From: Staphylococcus simiae | Lineage (GTDB): Bacteria > Bacillota > Bacilli > Staphylococcales > Staphylococcaceae | Length of the DNA stretch: 64,000 nt | Assembly (NCBI RefSeq): GCF_017357005.1 | Contig: NZ_CP071589.1 | Location: 2,170,001 to 2,234,000, forward strand | Direction: 5' to 3' | Shown: positions 9,548 through 18,967 of the stretch, piece by piece | How the letters are laid out: every line of letters begins with the position of its first letter | How positions within the stretch are numbered: the stretch's first letter is position 1 | Position numbers and translations under genes: made by a program | The notes under the pieces: model-generated | Told to the model about the DNA's origin: nothing | What the model saw: only the letters and a program-made list of their open reading frames with translations | Database searches by the model: none

Positions 9548-10389
9548 TGGCTGACGAACAACAACGTTGGACTGGCCAATTAGATTTAACCGTCTTTTTC
9601 AATGGACAAAGATCTGTCGCTAGAGATATCTTTTTTGAAAAAGCGTTAAAAGTGATACGTCCTGTATATCTAAACAACTCAACTATCCCTACATTTTATA
9701 TTGTCAATGTGGGTGGTGGTTATTTAGATGGAGATCGTTATCGCATGAATGTCAATGTCGATGATAATGCTAAAGTAACCTTAACATCACAAGGTGCTAC
9801 TAAAATATATAAAACACCTAATGATTGTGTTGAACAATATCAAACATTTACACTTAAAGATAATGCTTATTTGGAATATGTTGCTGATCCTATCATAGCT
9901 TATGAAAATTCAAATTTTTATCAACATAATACTTTTAATTTAAGTAGTTCAAGTTCATTATTCTATACAGATATTATCACGCCAGGTTATTCAAAAGAAG
10001 ATAAAGATTTTTCTTATAACTATATGCATTTGCTAAATGAAGTGTATATTGATAATGAACTTGTTACATTTGATAATTTATTATTAGAACCTGCGAAACA
10101 ATCTATCAGTGACGTCGGATATATGGAAGGTTATTCCCATTACGGTTCAGCCTACTTTATCCATCCTGATGTGAATCAAAAATTAATCGATCGAATATAT
10201 GACGCTGTTAAAGATTATTTAGCAACCTATGATTGTCGTTTATCGATTTCTCAACTACCTACTCATGGTTTAGCTATACGTATTTTAGCTTATCGTACAC
10301 AAACAATCGAAAAAATATTAGGTACAATCCAAGGATTTATTGCAGAACATATTTATGATCGTCAACTCGATTTTTTAAGAAAATACTAA
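9547..10389 (+). CDS. ureD: Urease accessory protein UreD (UreH)
   Basis: A 280-residue scaffold protein with blocks [24 protein letters not shown] and [15 protein letters not shown]. It binds apourease and recruits UreF and UreG. It is the last gene of the operon, coupled to ureG by a one-base overlap and followed immediately by a terminator. From memory the sequence differs clearly from S. aureus UreD in the middle ([20 protein letters not shown]), one reason to think the host is a sister species. Confidence 0.93.
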   Translation: MADEQQRWTGQLDLTVFFNGQRSVARDIFFEKALKVIRPVYLNNSTIPTFYIVNVGGGYLDGDRYRMNVNVDDNAKVTLTSQGATKIYKTPNDCVEQYQTFTLKDNAYLEYVADPIIAYENSNFYQHNTFNLSSSSSLFYTDIITPGYSKEDKDFSYNYMHLLNEVYIDNELVTFDNLLLEPAKQSISDVGYMEGYSHYGSAYFIHPDVNQKLIDRIYDAVKDYLATYDCRLSISQLPTHGLAIRILAYRTQTIEKILGTIQGFIAEHIYDRQLDFLRKY

Positions 10390-10390
10390 T

Positions 10391-10450
10391 AAAAAAGACT
10401 AGGATCCTCACAGCTTTAGTTATAAAGCTGTGATTTATCCTAGTCTTTTT
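10391..10450 (+). terminator. Terminator of the urease operon
   Basis: A two-tier hairpin: outer arms AAAGACTAGGAT/ATCCTAGTCTTT and inner arms TCACAGCTTT/AAAGCTGTGA, ending in a T run. It starts 2 nt after ureD. The A run on the other side means it could also stop transcripts leaving sarR on the minus strand. Confidence 0.9.
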
Positions 10451-10559
10451 GTTATGCAACCCTATTCATTTTAAGTTAAGTGATTATTCCAACGCTGAAT
10501 ACTATATTTTCGCTTTAATAAATCTTTGCCAAATCTGTTACATTTAACCTAACATTCAA

Positions 10560-10907
10560 TTAGTTATTAATATATTCTTCTAACTCAGAAATTAATTTTT
10601 TAATATTTTTCTTTTGAGTATCTGTAACAAAAACAATAACTGTTCTTTCATCGTGTAAGCTTCGTTTTTTTGAAAGTAACTTTAAGTCTTTTAATTTTTG
10701 TAAAGCCTTTGTTAAATAATATGGCTTAAACTCTGAACATCTCGCTATCTCTTTAGATGAAATTTCATTAGACTCACTATTTATAATATAATTTAATATA
10801 TATATTTCTTCATAATTTAAATTAAATTTCTTTTTTGTGTCTCTAAAAAATTTCTTTACTTGAAATGTTGCACTAACTAAATCATTAATATCTTTGATTT
10901 TACTCAT
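10560..10907 (-). CDS. sarR: Transcriptional regulator SarR
   Basis: A 115-residue SarA-family winged-helix DNA-binding protein that in S. aureus binds the sarA promoters and agr and lowers SarA. It contains the wing motif [17 protein letters not shown]. Sequence and length closely match S. aureus SarR. The frame extends 13 codons further (to 10946), but the ATG at 10907 follows AGAGGAGTGG and gives the family length. Neighbouring sarY and rsp make this a regulator cluster. Confidence 0.94.
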   Translation of the reverse strand: MSKIKDINDLVSATFQVKKFFRDTKKKFNLNYEEIYILNYIINSESNEISSKEIARCSEFKPYYLTKALQKLKDLKLLSKKRSLHDERTVIVFVTDTQKKNIKKLISELEEYINN

Positions 10908-11217
10908 TATCAAACCACTCCTCTGATGCACATCTTGTTGTAGCAAGGTTCCTTTGTATTTATTAAATCGAAATTCTATCCAACTATGTTATAAAGTTAT
11001 TCTAAACAAATAAGTATAAAAATTCAATATTTTTATTACTAGAATATGGATTTATACATTTATTTCTTATAATTATTTATTATTTTAGATATTTTGTCAA
11101 AATAAAAATTATTATTCTGAATTTTTCGTATTTTAAATGATATTATAATTATTTAAAATGAGAAACAATAACAATGCACTTCATTTAATATAAGGAGGCT
11201 GGGACATAAATCCCAAA

Positions 11218-13083
11218 ATCGAGTAGGAGGATAACCATTATTTGATTATCCGTCCTCTCACACCACCGAGCGTACGGTTCCGTACTCGGCGGTTCAATAT
11301 CTTGCGTAAGCCGTCTCTGCGAGTTGGGTTAATGGTTCTAACCCCCACTTGTAGAGACGTTTTGTTGTAAGTGCACGATGAACTTCATGCGTTGATGATA
11401 AGCGCCAGTATTTCTTTCTTGAATTGGCAATTTTCATTGCACTCTTATGGTCAAGTCCATACTTACGTAACATCTTATATTTGGTTTTTATTCTTTTCCA
11501 TCTTTTGAGGATTAGTTGTCTAATGCGTCGGTTTAACCATGATTGTAACTTCGTTACAAAACCTGTAATAAATCCTTTACCAAAGTAATTTATCCACCCT
11601 CGTGTTACTTGATTAATTTCTGATATAATCTCTTTAAAGGTACCTGGTCTATTTCGTTTCGTTAGACGTCTTAAGGTGCGTTTTAAATTTCTTCTTGCTT
11701 CCATAGTCGGTCTGAAACGATAAGTGCCATTTACTTTGGTCATTAGACAACTCAAGAACTTTAAACGTGTGATAGAACCTACCTTGCTCTTTTCACTATT
11801 TACAATAAGTTTAAGGTCTTTTTCGATAAACTTTGTCACACTTTCCATGACACGTTGACCCGCTCGTTTTGTACGTACAAAGATGACGAAGTCATCTGCA
11901 TAACGAACAAAGCGATGACCACGTTTCTCCAATTCATTATCTAATTCGTGAAGATAAATATTACAAAGTAACGGGGAAATAACACCACCTTGCGGTGCAC
12001 CTATTTCTCTACTTCGATAATTACCATTGAGGTCGATTGCACCAACCTGTAGGCTTCTACGAATAAATTTAGAAATGGCTTTATCTTGAACATGTCGTTC
12101 AAATAGATACATTAATTTATCATGGTTCAACATATCAAAGCACTGTTTTAAATCACAATCAACTGCAACTAAGTAACCTTCTTCATAGTATGTTGCACAT
12201 TCTTTAAGTGCAGTTCCTGTACTACGATTCGGTCTAAAGCCATGACTGTGTTTTGAGAAAGTACGGTCGATACTAGGTTCAATGACTTGTTTAATGGCTT
12301 GTTGGATAACTCTGTCTCTTGCGACAGGGATTCCAAGCACGCGCTTTTTCCCATTTGATTTAGGTATTTCAACCTTTCTTACTGCTTGTGGCTTATACGT
12401 GCCATCAAGCAGTTTTTGTTTAATTTGTGGAAAGTATTTTGCGAAATGTGATGTTAATTCACTTACTCGCATGCCATCGATGCCAGGTGCACCGTTGTTT
12501 TTCTTCACTTTCTTAATTGCTTTTTGTATATTATTCTCTCTTACAACAAGCTCCATCATAGATGGAGACTCACGATACATTTCTTTCATTTCACCTAAGA
12601 TTTACTGTACGCACTCATATATCCTTTTTCGTTCCACTACTTATCTTTCTATGAGTTGCCAATCATTAATTGTATTCTGTACGTTGTAAATCTCTAACCT
12701 CCATTCTTTACTTTGTATGAATATTGTTCAGTCCTTCAGTATTTCTACCTACTATGACCTCTGCTGACTTCTCATCATTCGTTATTACTACGATTTTTTT
12801 TATCGCTGATGAGACCTCCCCGGGTAAGAGTAACCACTTTCCACTCATTCCACTGCATCATTTACTATATAGAACTCGGGTAGTATCGGACTTTATCTTG
12901 TATTGCAGATTCATCCATTCCACATAGCCTTGTATGATATTTCTGTTCGTCAGTGCGAGTGTTTGCGTCCGACTTCCTTCAGATTCCATTTCACAATGGA
13001 CACCCTTGTCTTTCGCTAACAGTTCCTACTACCAAGCCTGTAACGGACTTTCACCGTCTAGTAATTACCCATGCCGGGCGCAC
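11218..13083 (-). mobile_element. Group IIC intron, copy 1
   Basis: 1866 bp, read on the minus strand. It begins GTGCGCCCGGCATGGGTA, the typical 5' end of bacterial group II introns. The 3' end shows domain V (GAACCGCCGAGTACGG ... CCGTACGCTCGGTGG, 11241-11285) and a domain VI stem, terminating CTCGAT. The 5' ribozyme domains I-III fill 12590-13083 and the maturase sits in domain IV. Boundaries were fixed by comparison with the second copy at 38781-40646, at a constant offset of 27563. Insertion is 7 nt behind a terminator-like hairpin (13091-13127), the hallmark of class IIC. Confidence 0.93.
11294..12589 (-). CDS. Group II intron reverse transcriptase/maturase
   Basis: A 431-residue intron-encoded protein. 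The RT domain spans about residues 30-280 with PGIDGM, GFRPNRST, GAPQGGVISPLL and the catalytic YADD (Tyr230-Asp233). It is followed by the maturase X domain (FKEIISEINQVTRGWINYFGKG) and a basic C-terminal region. No HNH endonuclease domain follows, as expected for class IIC, which primes from nascent DNA strands. Starts with ATG behind AGGTGAA. Identical in sequence to the protein at 38857-40152. Confidence 0.96.
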   Translation of the reverse strand: MKEMYRESPSMMELVVRENNIQKAIKKVKKNNGAPGIDGMRVSELTSHFAKYFPQIKQKLLDGTYKPQAVRKVEIPKSNGKKRVLGIPVARDRVIQQAIKQVIEPSIDRTFSKHSHGFRPNRSTGTALKECATYYEEGYLVAVDCDLKQCFDMLNHDKLMYLFERHVQDKAISKFIRRSLQVGAIDLNGNYRSREIGAPQGGVISPLLCNIYLHELDNELEKRGHRFVRYADDFVIFVRTKRAGQRVMESVTKFIEKDLKLIVNSEKSKVGSITRLKFLSCLMTKVNGTYRFRPTMEARRNLKRTLRRLTKRNRPGTFKEIISEINQVTRGWINYFGKGFITGFVTKLQSWLNRRIRQLILKRWKRIKTKYKMLRKYGLDHKSAMKIANSRKKYWRLSSTHEVHRALTTKRLYKWGLEPLTQLAETAYARY

Positions 13084-13090
13084 AATAATA

Positions 13091-13127
13091 GCACAAAGAT
13101 GATTTTATTGTTAAATCGTCTTTGTGC
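13091..13127 (-). terminator. Terminator-like hairpin serving as intron target, copy 1
   Basis: The arms GCACAAAGACGATTT and AAATCATCTTTGTGC pair almost perfectly. On the minus strand the hairpin is followed by TATTATT and then the intron. Joining the exons restores TATTATTTTTGGG, a normal terminator tail. Confidence 0.85.
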
Positions 13128-13163
13128 TTCTTTATGTTCAATACTCCGTATTGTAGTTTCGCG

Positions 13164-13220
13164 TTCCTAGGGTGCTGTCTCAGCCTGTAGTCTTCGACTA
13201 GCACTGCTCCCTCAGGAGTC
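13164..13220 (-). repeat. Dispersed core repeat (AGGGAGCAGTGCTAG ... CAGCACCCTAGG)
   Basis: Nearly identical to 62472-62527 in the opposite orientation. It includes the inner hairpin TAGTCGAAGACTA and outer complementary GTGCT/AGCAC. It lies inside the left part of the IS1272-like element, followed by a small stem CAATACGGAGTATTG. Confidence 0.8.
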
Positions 13221-13332
13221 TTCACTACAATACTTCGTTTTTTATGTAATTTTACATGTAAATACTTCAAAAAAATAAGACACTTTCGTATAATTTAATA
13301 AATACCAATAAACCAAATTAACGAGGTGTCTT

Positions 13333-15054
13333 ATGTATAAAGATTATAACATGACTCAACTTACACTACCAATGGAAACTTCAGTAAAAATTCCTCAAAA
13401 TGATATTTCAAGATACGTTAATGACATAGTTGAAAGCATACCAGATAGAGAATTCGACGAATTCAAACATTATCGTGGTGCGACTTCATATCATCCAAAA
13501 ATGATGTTAAAAATTATTCTATATGCCTACACACAATCTGTATATTCTGGAAGAAAAATAGAAAGATTACTCAATGATAGTCTTCGTATGATGTGGTTGT
13601 CTCAAAATCAAACACCTTCATATAAAACAATTAATCGATTCAGAGTCAATCCTAAAACAGATGCCTTAATTGAATCTTTATTTATCCAATTTCATAGTCA
13701 GTGTCTAAAGCAAAATCTTATTGATGACCAAGCTATTTTTATCGATGGAACCAAAGTCGAAGCTGATGCCAATAGATATACGTTCGTATGGAAGAAAAGT
13801 ATTTTAAATTATGAAACAGATATAAACGAAAATTCAAAAACAATCTATCAAGAATTAGTAAAGGATAAAATTATACCAGAGATTATAGAAGATAAAGATA
13901 CTGATTTATCAAAAGAAGATATTGATTTAATCGGTAGTCACTTGGATAAAGAAATCGAAGATTTAAATCAACAAATTGATAATGAAACACAACCAGAACT
14001 AAGAAAGCAAACTCGTCAAAAAAGAACTAAAATAAAAAAAGTTAAAAAGAAATTTGATGATTATTCTGACCGAAAGTCGAAGTACGAAGAACAAAAAGCA
14101 ATTCTTCAAGACCGTAATAGTTATTCTAAAACAGACCATGACGCTACTTTTATGAGAATGAAAGAAGATCATATGAAAAATGGACAACTTAAACCAGGAT
14201 ACAATTTACAAATAGCGACAAATTCGCAATTTGTTTTATCATATAATGTCTACCAAAATCCAACAGATACTAGAACTTTAATACCATTTTTAACTTTAAT
14301 TAAAGAAACCTACGGTTATTTACCTGAGTATATTGTCGCTGATGCTGGTTATGGTAGTGAACAAAATTACATGGCTATTATCGATGATTTTAATAGAACA
14401 CCATTGATTACATATGGAATGTTTATTAAAGATAAAACTAAAAAATTTAAAAGTGACATTTTTAATACTCAGAACTGGGATTATGATGAAATCAACGATG
14501 AATTTATTTGTCCAAATCAAAAACGATTAGGATTTAAACGATATGCTTATCGTAATGATAAATATGGATTCAAAAGAGATTTTAAATTATATGAATGTGA
14601 TGATTGTACAGATTGTCCACTCAAACATCAATGTATGAAATCAAAGTCAAAAACAAATAAAAAAATAATGAAGAATTATAATTGGGAGTATTTTAAATCT
14701 CAAGTAAATCAAAAGCTTTCTGAGCCAGAAACGAAAAAAACCTATAGTCAAAGAAAAATTGACGTAGAACCTGTTTTTGGATTCACGAAGGCTATTTTGG
14801 GGTTCACTCGAATGTCAGTTCGAGGACTCGATAAGGTTAAACGTGAACTTGGATTTGTATTAATGGCAGTTAACATAAGGAAGCTAGCAGCTCAAGGAGC
14901 TGTTTATTTCAAAATTAATAATGAAAAAGACAATTTCTATCAATTTTCAATAGAAATTGTCTTTTTTACTTTCACCAAGAACTTAATGTCCCAGGCTCCT
15001 TATGCATTTTATTACGCAGTAATGAAATGTATTCCTCTAACCCTGCTATTTTAA
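13333..15054 (+). CDS. IS1182/IS1272-family DDE transposase
   Basis: A 573-residue transposase. The N-terminal DNA-binding part is YRGATSYHPKMMLKIILYAY. Likely catalytic acidic residues are in FIDGTKVEAD, VADAGYGSEQNY and RKIDVEPVFGF. There is a central lysine/glutamate-rich coiled segment (about residues 205-265) and a cysteine cluster CDDCTDCPLKHQC. The ATG follows GAGGTG. The family core ends near NIRKLAAQ; the remaining residues run through the 3' hairpin and the right inverted repeat into flanking DNA, so the last 16 or so residues are not encoded by the element. No internal stop or frameshift, so it may be active. Confidence 0.92.
   Translation: MYKDYNMTQLTLPMETSVKIPQNDISRYVNDIVESIPDREFDEFKHYRGATSYHPKMMLKIILYAYTQSVYSGRKIERLLNDSLRMMWLSQNQTPSYKTINRFRVNPKTDALIESLFIQFHSQCLKQNLIDDQAIFIDGTKVEADANRYTFVWKKSILNYETDINENSKTIYQELVKDKIIPEIIEDKDTDLSKEDIDLIGSHLDKEIEDLNQQIDNETQPELRKQTRQKRTKIKKVKKKFDDYSDRKSKYEEQKAILQDRNSYSKTDHDATFMRMKEDHMKNGQLKPGYNLQIATNSQFVLSYNVYQNPTDTRTLIPFLTLIKETYGYLPEYIVADAGYGSEQNYMAIIDDFNRTPLITYGMFIKDKTKKFKSDIFNTQNWDYDEINDEFICPNQKRLGFKRYAYRNDKYGFKRDFKLYECDDCTDCPLKHQCMKSKSKTNKKIMKNYNWEYFKSQVNQKLSEPETKKTYSQRKIDVEPVFGFTKAILGFTRMSVRGLDKVKRELGFVLMAVNIRKLAAQGAVYFKINNEKDNFYQFSIEIVFFTFTKNLMSQAPYAFYYAVMKCIPLTLLF
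14925..14968 (+). terminator. Hairpin at the 3' end of the transposase frame
   Basis: The arms AAAGACAATTTCTAT and ATAGAAATTGTCTTT are followed by a T run. It resembles a terminator but lies inside the open frame, before its stop. Such a hairpin would limit read-through from the IS. Confidence 0.7.
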
Positions 15055-15123
15055 TAGCTAGAACCTCTTATATGAGGAGAACAAAATATATACAAATTAT
15101 ATTTTATCCATACCCCTTATTAT

Positions 15124-15186
15124 AAAAAAAGAGTTAAGTTATCAACTACTATGTTAATTATAGTAGGATCCACTTAACTCTTTTTT
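15124..15186. terminator. Bidirectional terminator between transposase and PH-domain gene
   Basis: The long arms AAAAAAGAGTTAAGT and ACTTAACTCTTTTTT have T runs on both strands. It stands 7 nt beyond the stop of the minus-strand gene at 15193. Confidence 0.85.
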
Positions 15187-15192
15187 AATATA

Positions 15193-15519
15193 TTAAACTG
15201 TCATTTGTTCTTTAATATAAGCTACAAAAACTTCAACATCACCCGCTTTAAAATTATACATTGGAACATTACCAATATTAAATTTAAAATTTAACGTTTG
15301 ACCATCATAATCTATTGCTTCAACCTCATTATAACTAATACTTCTATAATAGAATTGACCGTTCATATCAACATTCATAATTATTCTTTCATTTGTTGCA
15401 ATAAATGCCCCTTCAAATTGTGACTGTCCTTGCACATTATATTCGATAGTTCCTAAAATAGATGGCCCTTTCTTTTCTGTTGGAAATAAATCTTTAGGAT
15501 TTACATTATCTAAAATCAT
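15193..15519 (-). CDS. PH-like domain protein of unknown role
   Basis: A 108-residue protein, predicted mostly beta, with FEGAFIATNERIIMNVDMNGQFYYRSISYNEVEAIDYDGQTLNFKF. That pattern is typical of bacterial PH-like (YokE/YvbH-type) domains. No signal peptide or membrane segment. A good ribosome site (AAAGGAGG) precedes the ATG. It lies between sarR and sarY in the regulator cluster, as in S. aureus from memory. No function can be assigned. Confidence 0.7.
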   Translation of the reverse strand: MILDNVNPKDLFPTEKKGPSILGTIEYNVQGQSQFEGAFIATNERIIMNVDMNGQFYYRSISYNEVEAIDYDGQTLNFKFNIGNVPMYNFKAGDVEVFVAYIKEQMTV

Positions 15520-15650
15520 TGTTGTCCTCCTTTTATAACCTTGATTCCACCATCAAATAAGTTGAAAAATCACCTTAATGTATTGTGATGAACTTAATAT
15601 TTATTATTGCTTAAAAAGTACTATTGTCAAACAATTACTTGGCGAAATCA

Positions 15651-16386
15651 CTAATGATTATATTTTATTCCCTTTTCTAGAAAGTTATAACATGCTTCAA
15701 TAATCTTATTGATTTTAGACCTTTTATCTTTCATGATTTGAATAGCTACACATCTTTCATCATGACTTGTTCTTGTTTTACTCACTAACTTTTTCTCTAT
15801 TAATTTTTTAATGATTGGACTAACTGTCATAAACTGATGCTGTTGTTCGTATTGTAGCTCTTTAATTGTTAATCTATGATCATACAAGGATAATATTCCA
15901 AGTACATAGATTTCTTCAATAGATAAGTCACATAAAGATAAATATTTAGTCAATTTCTTTATTACTTGTTGGCTCTGAATTAAATATTTAACACTATCAG
16001 TCGCAGTTTGGAAAAAACAATACTTAAAATGATGTGCTAAATAGTCATCAATTTCTTTAAGTAAGTATTCAATTCTACTCAGTTGTGAACTTGAAAGTAT
16101 AATACTTAACTTACGTTGGTCATTTATATCTTTAATTTTAGTTAGTAAATTTCTATTATTTAAATCATTTAACATTTGTAGCAATGATATTTTTGAATTG
16201 ATATAACCACTATTAAGAATATAATCTATCGTCGATATATGAAGTTTTTGATATTGATAATTTAAAAGTAATTTTAAAAATTTTAACTTGGTTTAATGTG
16301 ATATGAAATGAGTATTTTAAAATATCATCTATCACTTTTAACATCATTATATGAGCTACAACCACTTTAATGTGAGAATAAATCAT
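15651..16386 (-). pseudogene. sarY: sarY, SarA-family regulator split by a one-base frameshift
   Basis: Reading from an ATG at 16386 (ribosome site GAGGTG) gives MIYSHIKVVVAHIMMLKVID and on to ITLNQVKIFK. The continuation, LLLNYQYQKLHISTIDYILN, lies in the frame one base away and runs unbroken to the stop at 15651. Removing one base from the A/T runs at 16271-16284 yields 244 codons, matching the 247-residue two-domain SarY. Both winged-helix halves are seen; the second carries the wing KTRTSHDERCVAIQ. The 3' part alone is open from a TTG at 16184 (177 residues) but lacks its own ribosome site. Either a true frameshift mutation or a sequencing error in a homopolymer. Confidence 0.82.
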
Positions 16387-16413
16387 TATAAATCACACCT
16401 CTTTAAATCACGC

Positions 16414-18360
16414 TTAGATTTTAAGATGGTATTTTACATGAATAATGCTGTATCCAGGGATCACTATGGTGCTGTCATTAATATATTTATCAACATAATA
16501 TGCTTGCCAACACTGTGGTTGGTCTATAATTGCATTAATCATAGCACTATTCTGATTATGTACGAATGGTACATATGGATTAAATACTATTTGTGTCATA
16601 TTAGCGTGATGAATTTTTTCCAGACCAATATACTTAATTTGTATATCGTCAATATCGCTACTGTACATTGTTATCGGCAAACATATGACACACTGTAGTT
16701 CATGCTTAAATCGAGTTACTATCATTGTGTCATCTATAAATATGACATTTCCTCTTAATTGATTAAACTTAGTAATAATAAATTGCATTATAGTATGTGG
16801 TGTTAGCTGTGATTTAGCCACGCTTTTGCTAGTATTGGGTGCAACTATTTTAAAACCACTTAATTTTTGGCAATACTTCATAATTGATGACATATGTACT
16901 ATCATGTCATCTGTCACTTTATTTTCCGCCATTGCCGCAAATGATGATAAATCTAAGATAACCTTGGACATTGACCCCTTAAATCGCTCTATATTATCCA
17001 CCTTTAGAATAAATTGATTTATATCCTCATAAAATTGTTGCGGATGGTCATTATTGTTATCCCAATCAGTCATTTGATATATCACTTCATAACACTCTAT
17101 ATAGTTATTTATCATTCTCTTTAATTTGTTAGTAGCTGTATGTGTTAAACGCTCTACTAAAAATGATATTTTTAAGCCTCTATTTTCAAATGTTGAATTA
17201 AATATTGCTATCATTATTTTTTCAAGTTTATTTCTTTCCATAGAAGTCAATATACCTTCATATCGATGCTGAATTTTAAAAATGATGTTACTGCGTAAAT
17301 AAGTTATTTTATCTATAAATTGACATAAATCTTGATTTTCATCTATTAAATCTAAGTTAACTATTATATGCACTTTGTCCTTATTTACCTTAAGCAATTG
17401 ATTAATCATATTTATAATATGACTATCAAGCCAATACCATTGCTCATGTTCAATTAAAATTTTCGGATAGTTATAATCCAAGTGAACCTTGCTATTGCTA
17501 TTAGAGACATCAATTTCTTTAACTAACTGCTTGGACTCATTATCTTCTTCTAGTAATTTCAAAATATTATTGTTAATTTCAATTATTTGGAAATTGTCTT
17601 CAGAATAAGATGAAGGTTGATGTCTCTTCCTTATTAATTTAGGTGTATCTCCATATGTTTCTTTAAATAAGTGAATGAATCTAGAATAATGATTAAAACC
17701 GTGATTACTTGCTATTTTTTCAATAGGAGTTGTTGAAGTTAAGATATCAATTAAACAATAATTCAAACGTATTTGATTGACATACTGATTAAAATTATTA
17801 TACGGAGAATGTTTAAACATTTCAGTTAATGATTTATTTGAAATACTAATATGACTGAGAAGATCCTTTTTATTAATTTTTTTATGGTGATTAGTTGTTA
17901 AATAACTATGTACTTCTTCAGCCACTAAAGACTTTTTAGATACATATACTTGTAAATTAGCTAACTCTATACATATGTATGTAAGCAACTTGTCATTCGA
18001 TACTTCAATACTATTACTAATACAATGATTACTAATAAGATAATTTATTAAAATCTTAATCACTTTTTTATCTTTATGTGAGATGAGTTGTCCTGTCATA
18101 TCATATAATGTCATATTAAATTTCAAAAAGAATTGAATATCAATATCTAAAATACAACAAATGGCATTACTGGAACTGTTAATTTGATATATATCATTAA
18201 CTGTAACAAGTGCAATGTCATATCTTTTTACGTCAAATTTTTGTAGATTGATGACGATGTCACCATTACCTTGTAACCAGTATATTAATTTTATATTCGT
18301 AACTTTCGTACTTCCTATATTCATATTTTTAAAAATATGTAGTGAAAAATTCTCTGTCAT
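16414..18360 (-). CDS. rsp: AraC/XylS-family regulator Rsp
   Basis: A 648-residue regulator. In S. aureus Rsp represses surface proteins and biofilm and activates agr/cytotoxin output. An N-terminal sensing region (about 1-145) is followed by the AraC DNA-binding domain (about 145-250): DLLSHISISNKSLTEMFKHS (first helix-turn-helix) and IEKIASNHGFNHYSRFIHLFKETYGDTPKLIRKRH (second). A long C-terminal half resembles a glycoside-hydrolase-like barrel, as in other large AraC proteins. The S. aureus protein is about 700 residues, so this one is somewhat shorter. The ATG follows GAGGATATAAG. Its stop is 27 nt upstream of the sarY start, so the two may be co-transcribed. Confidence 0.88.
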   Translation of the reverse strand: MTENFSLHIFKNMNIGSTKVTNIKLIYWLQGNGDIVINLQKFDVKRYDIALVTVNDIYQINSSSNAICCILDIDIQFFLKFNMTLYDMTGQLISHKDKKVIKILINYLISNHCISNSIEVSNDKLLTYICIELANLQVYVSKKSLVAEEVHSYLTTNHHKKINKKDLLSHISISNKSLTEMFKHSPYNNFNQYVNQIRLNYCLIDILTSTTPIEKIASNHGFNHYSRFIHLFKETYGDTPKLIRKRHQPSSYSEDNFQIIEINNNILKLLEEDNESKQLVKEIDVSNSNSKVHLDYNYPKILIEHEQWYWLDSHIINMINQLLKVNKDKVHIIVNLDLIDENQDLCQFIDKITYLRSNIIFKIQHRYEGILTSMERNKLEKIMIAIFNSTFENRGLKISFLVERLTHTATNKLKRMINNYIECYEVIYQMTDWDNNNDHPQQFYEDINQFILKVDNIERFKGSMSKVILDLSSFAAMAENKVTDDMIVHMSSIMKYCQKLSGFKIVAPNTSKSVAKSQLTPHTIMQFIITKFNQLRGNVIFIDDTMIVTRFKHELQCVICLPITMYSSDIDDIQIKYIGLEKIHHANMTQIVFNPYVPFVHNQNSAMINAIIDQPQCWQAYYVDKYINDSTIVIPGYSIIHVKYHLKI

Positions 18361-18686
18361 CTTATATCCTCACATAACATCTGTTTTGATTTACTCCCCA
18401 ATTTCTATTTATAAATCAATTCCAACATCTATTCTTCACTAACAATTATAAAAATCTATTTAAAAAAGCAGTAACAATACAAGATGCTATTATATCAAAT
18501 AATTTAATTATTTAACTATTTTTTTATAATAAACTTGGACGTTTTATCATAATTTTTACTATTAACTTCAAAAATACCAACTATGCATTCTACATAAAAT
18601 TTAAACGTCCGTATTGAATATTTATTCATTTTAAGCATAAATCGCTATCATTATTCACAAAATATACATTTTAAATATTCTGTATT

Positions 18687-18703
18687 TTTACAGTTATGTA
18701 ACA
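18687..18703 (-). promoter_or_regulatory. WalR box, distal, upstream of ssaA
   Basis: TTTACAGTTATGTAACA. Its reverse complement fits TGTWAH-N5-TGTWAH at every fixed position. It lies about 145 bp upstream of the predicted ssaA -35 and about 330 bp from rsp. Confidence 0.6.
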
Positions 18704-18814
18704 TAGTTATTTTCTGATTATTCATTAATTATGATAAATAGCGTTATTACAAGTTTTATAAAATACAATTACCTACAGTTCAATAATTTTATTGTGTCAA
18801 TATATTAGAAGAAA

Positions 18815-18831
18815 ATTACAAAATGTTAACA
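18815..18831 (-). promoter_or_regulatory. WalR box of ssaA
   Basis: ATTACAAAATGTTAACA is a perfect match to the WalR direct repeat (minus orientation). It directly abuts the predicted -35 element. ssaA is an established WalKR target. Confidence 0.82.
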
Positions 18832-18860
18832 TTGCACACAAATTGCATAATTTCTGATAT
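18832..18860 (+). promoter_or_regulatory. Promoter of ssaA
   Basis: TTGCAC, a 17-nt spacer and TGATAT (weak -10). The predicted leader is about 100 nt. The weak -10 fits dependence on bound WalR. Confidence 0.6.
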
Positions 18861-18967
18861 AGTCTTTGTTGTCGTTAAATAACGAGATTACTAATTAAAC
18901 ACATTGTCACTTTTAGACAAATATAATATGAGTTATTTTTAAAATTATTTAGGAGGATATTTACAAA

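Larger units (their letters stand above)
11189..15006. mobile_element. IS1182/IS1272-family insertion sequence interrupted by a group IIC intron
   Basis: The ends read ATAAGGAGGCTGGGACATAA (left, about 11189-11208) and, inverted on the right, ATAAGGAGCCTGGGACATTAA (about 14986-15006), differing at about two positions. Removing the 1866-bp intron leaves about 1.95 kb, the size of IS1272. It contains a DDE transposase (13333-15054), a left-side terminator hairpin and a copy of a dispersed core repeat. The right flank (about 15007-15032) is a near-perfect inverted repeat, CATTTTATTAC / GTAATGAAATG. This agrees with the known preference of IS1272-like elements for stem-loop targets. The exact left end is less certain, because GGGACATAAATCCC also occurs as an independent staphylococcal repeat. 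Confidence 0.7.

Noticed and set aside
12282..12689. 135-codon plus-strand frame opposite the intron maturase (also 39845-40252)
   Set aside because: Antisense shadow of a well-supported reverse transcriptase; no ribosome site; the hydrophobic composition is what antisense of this gene gives.
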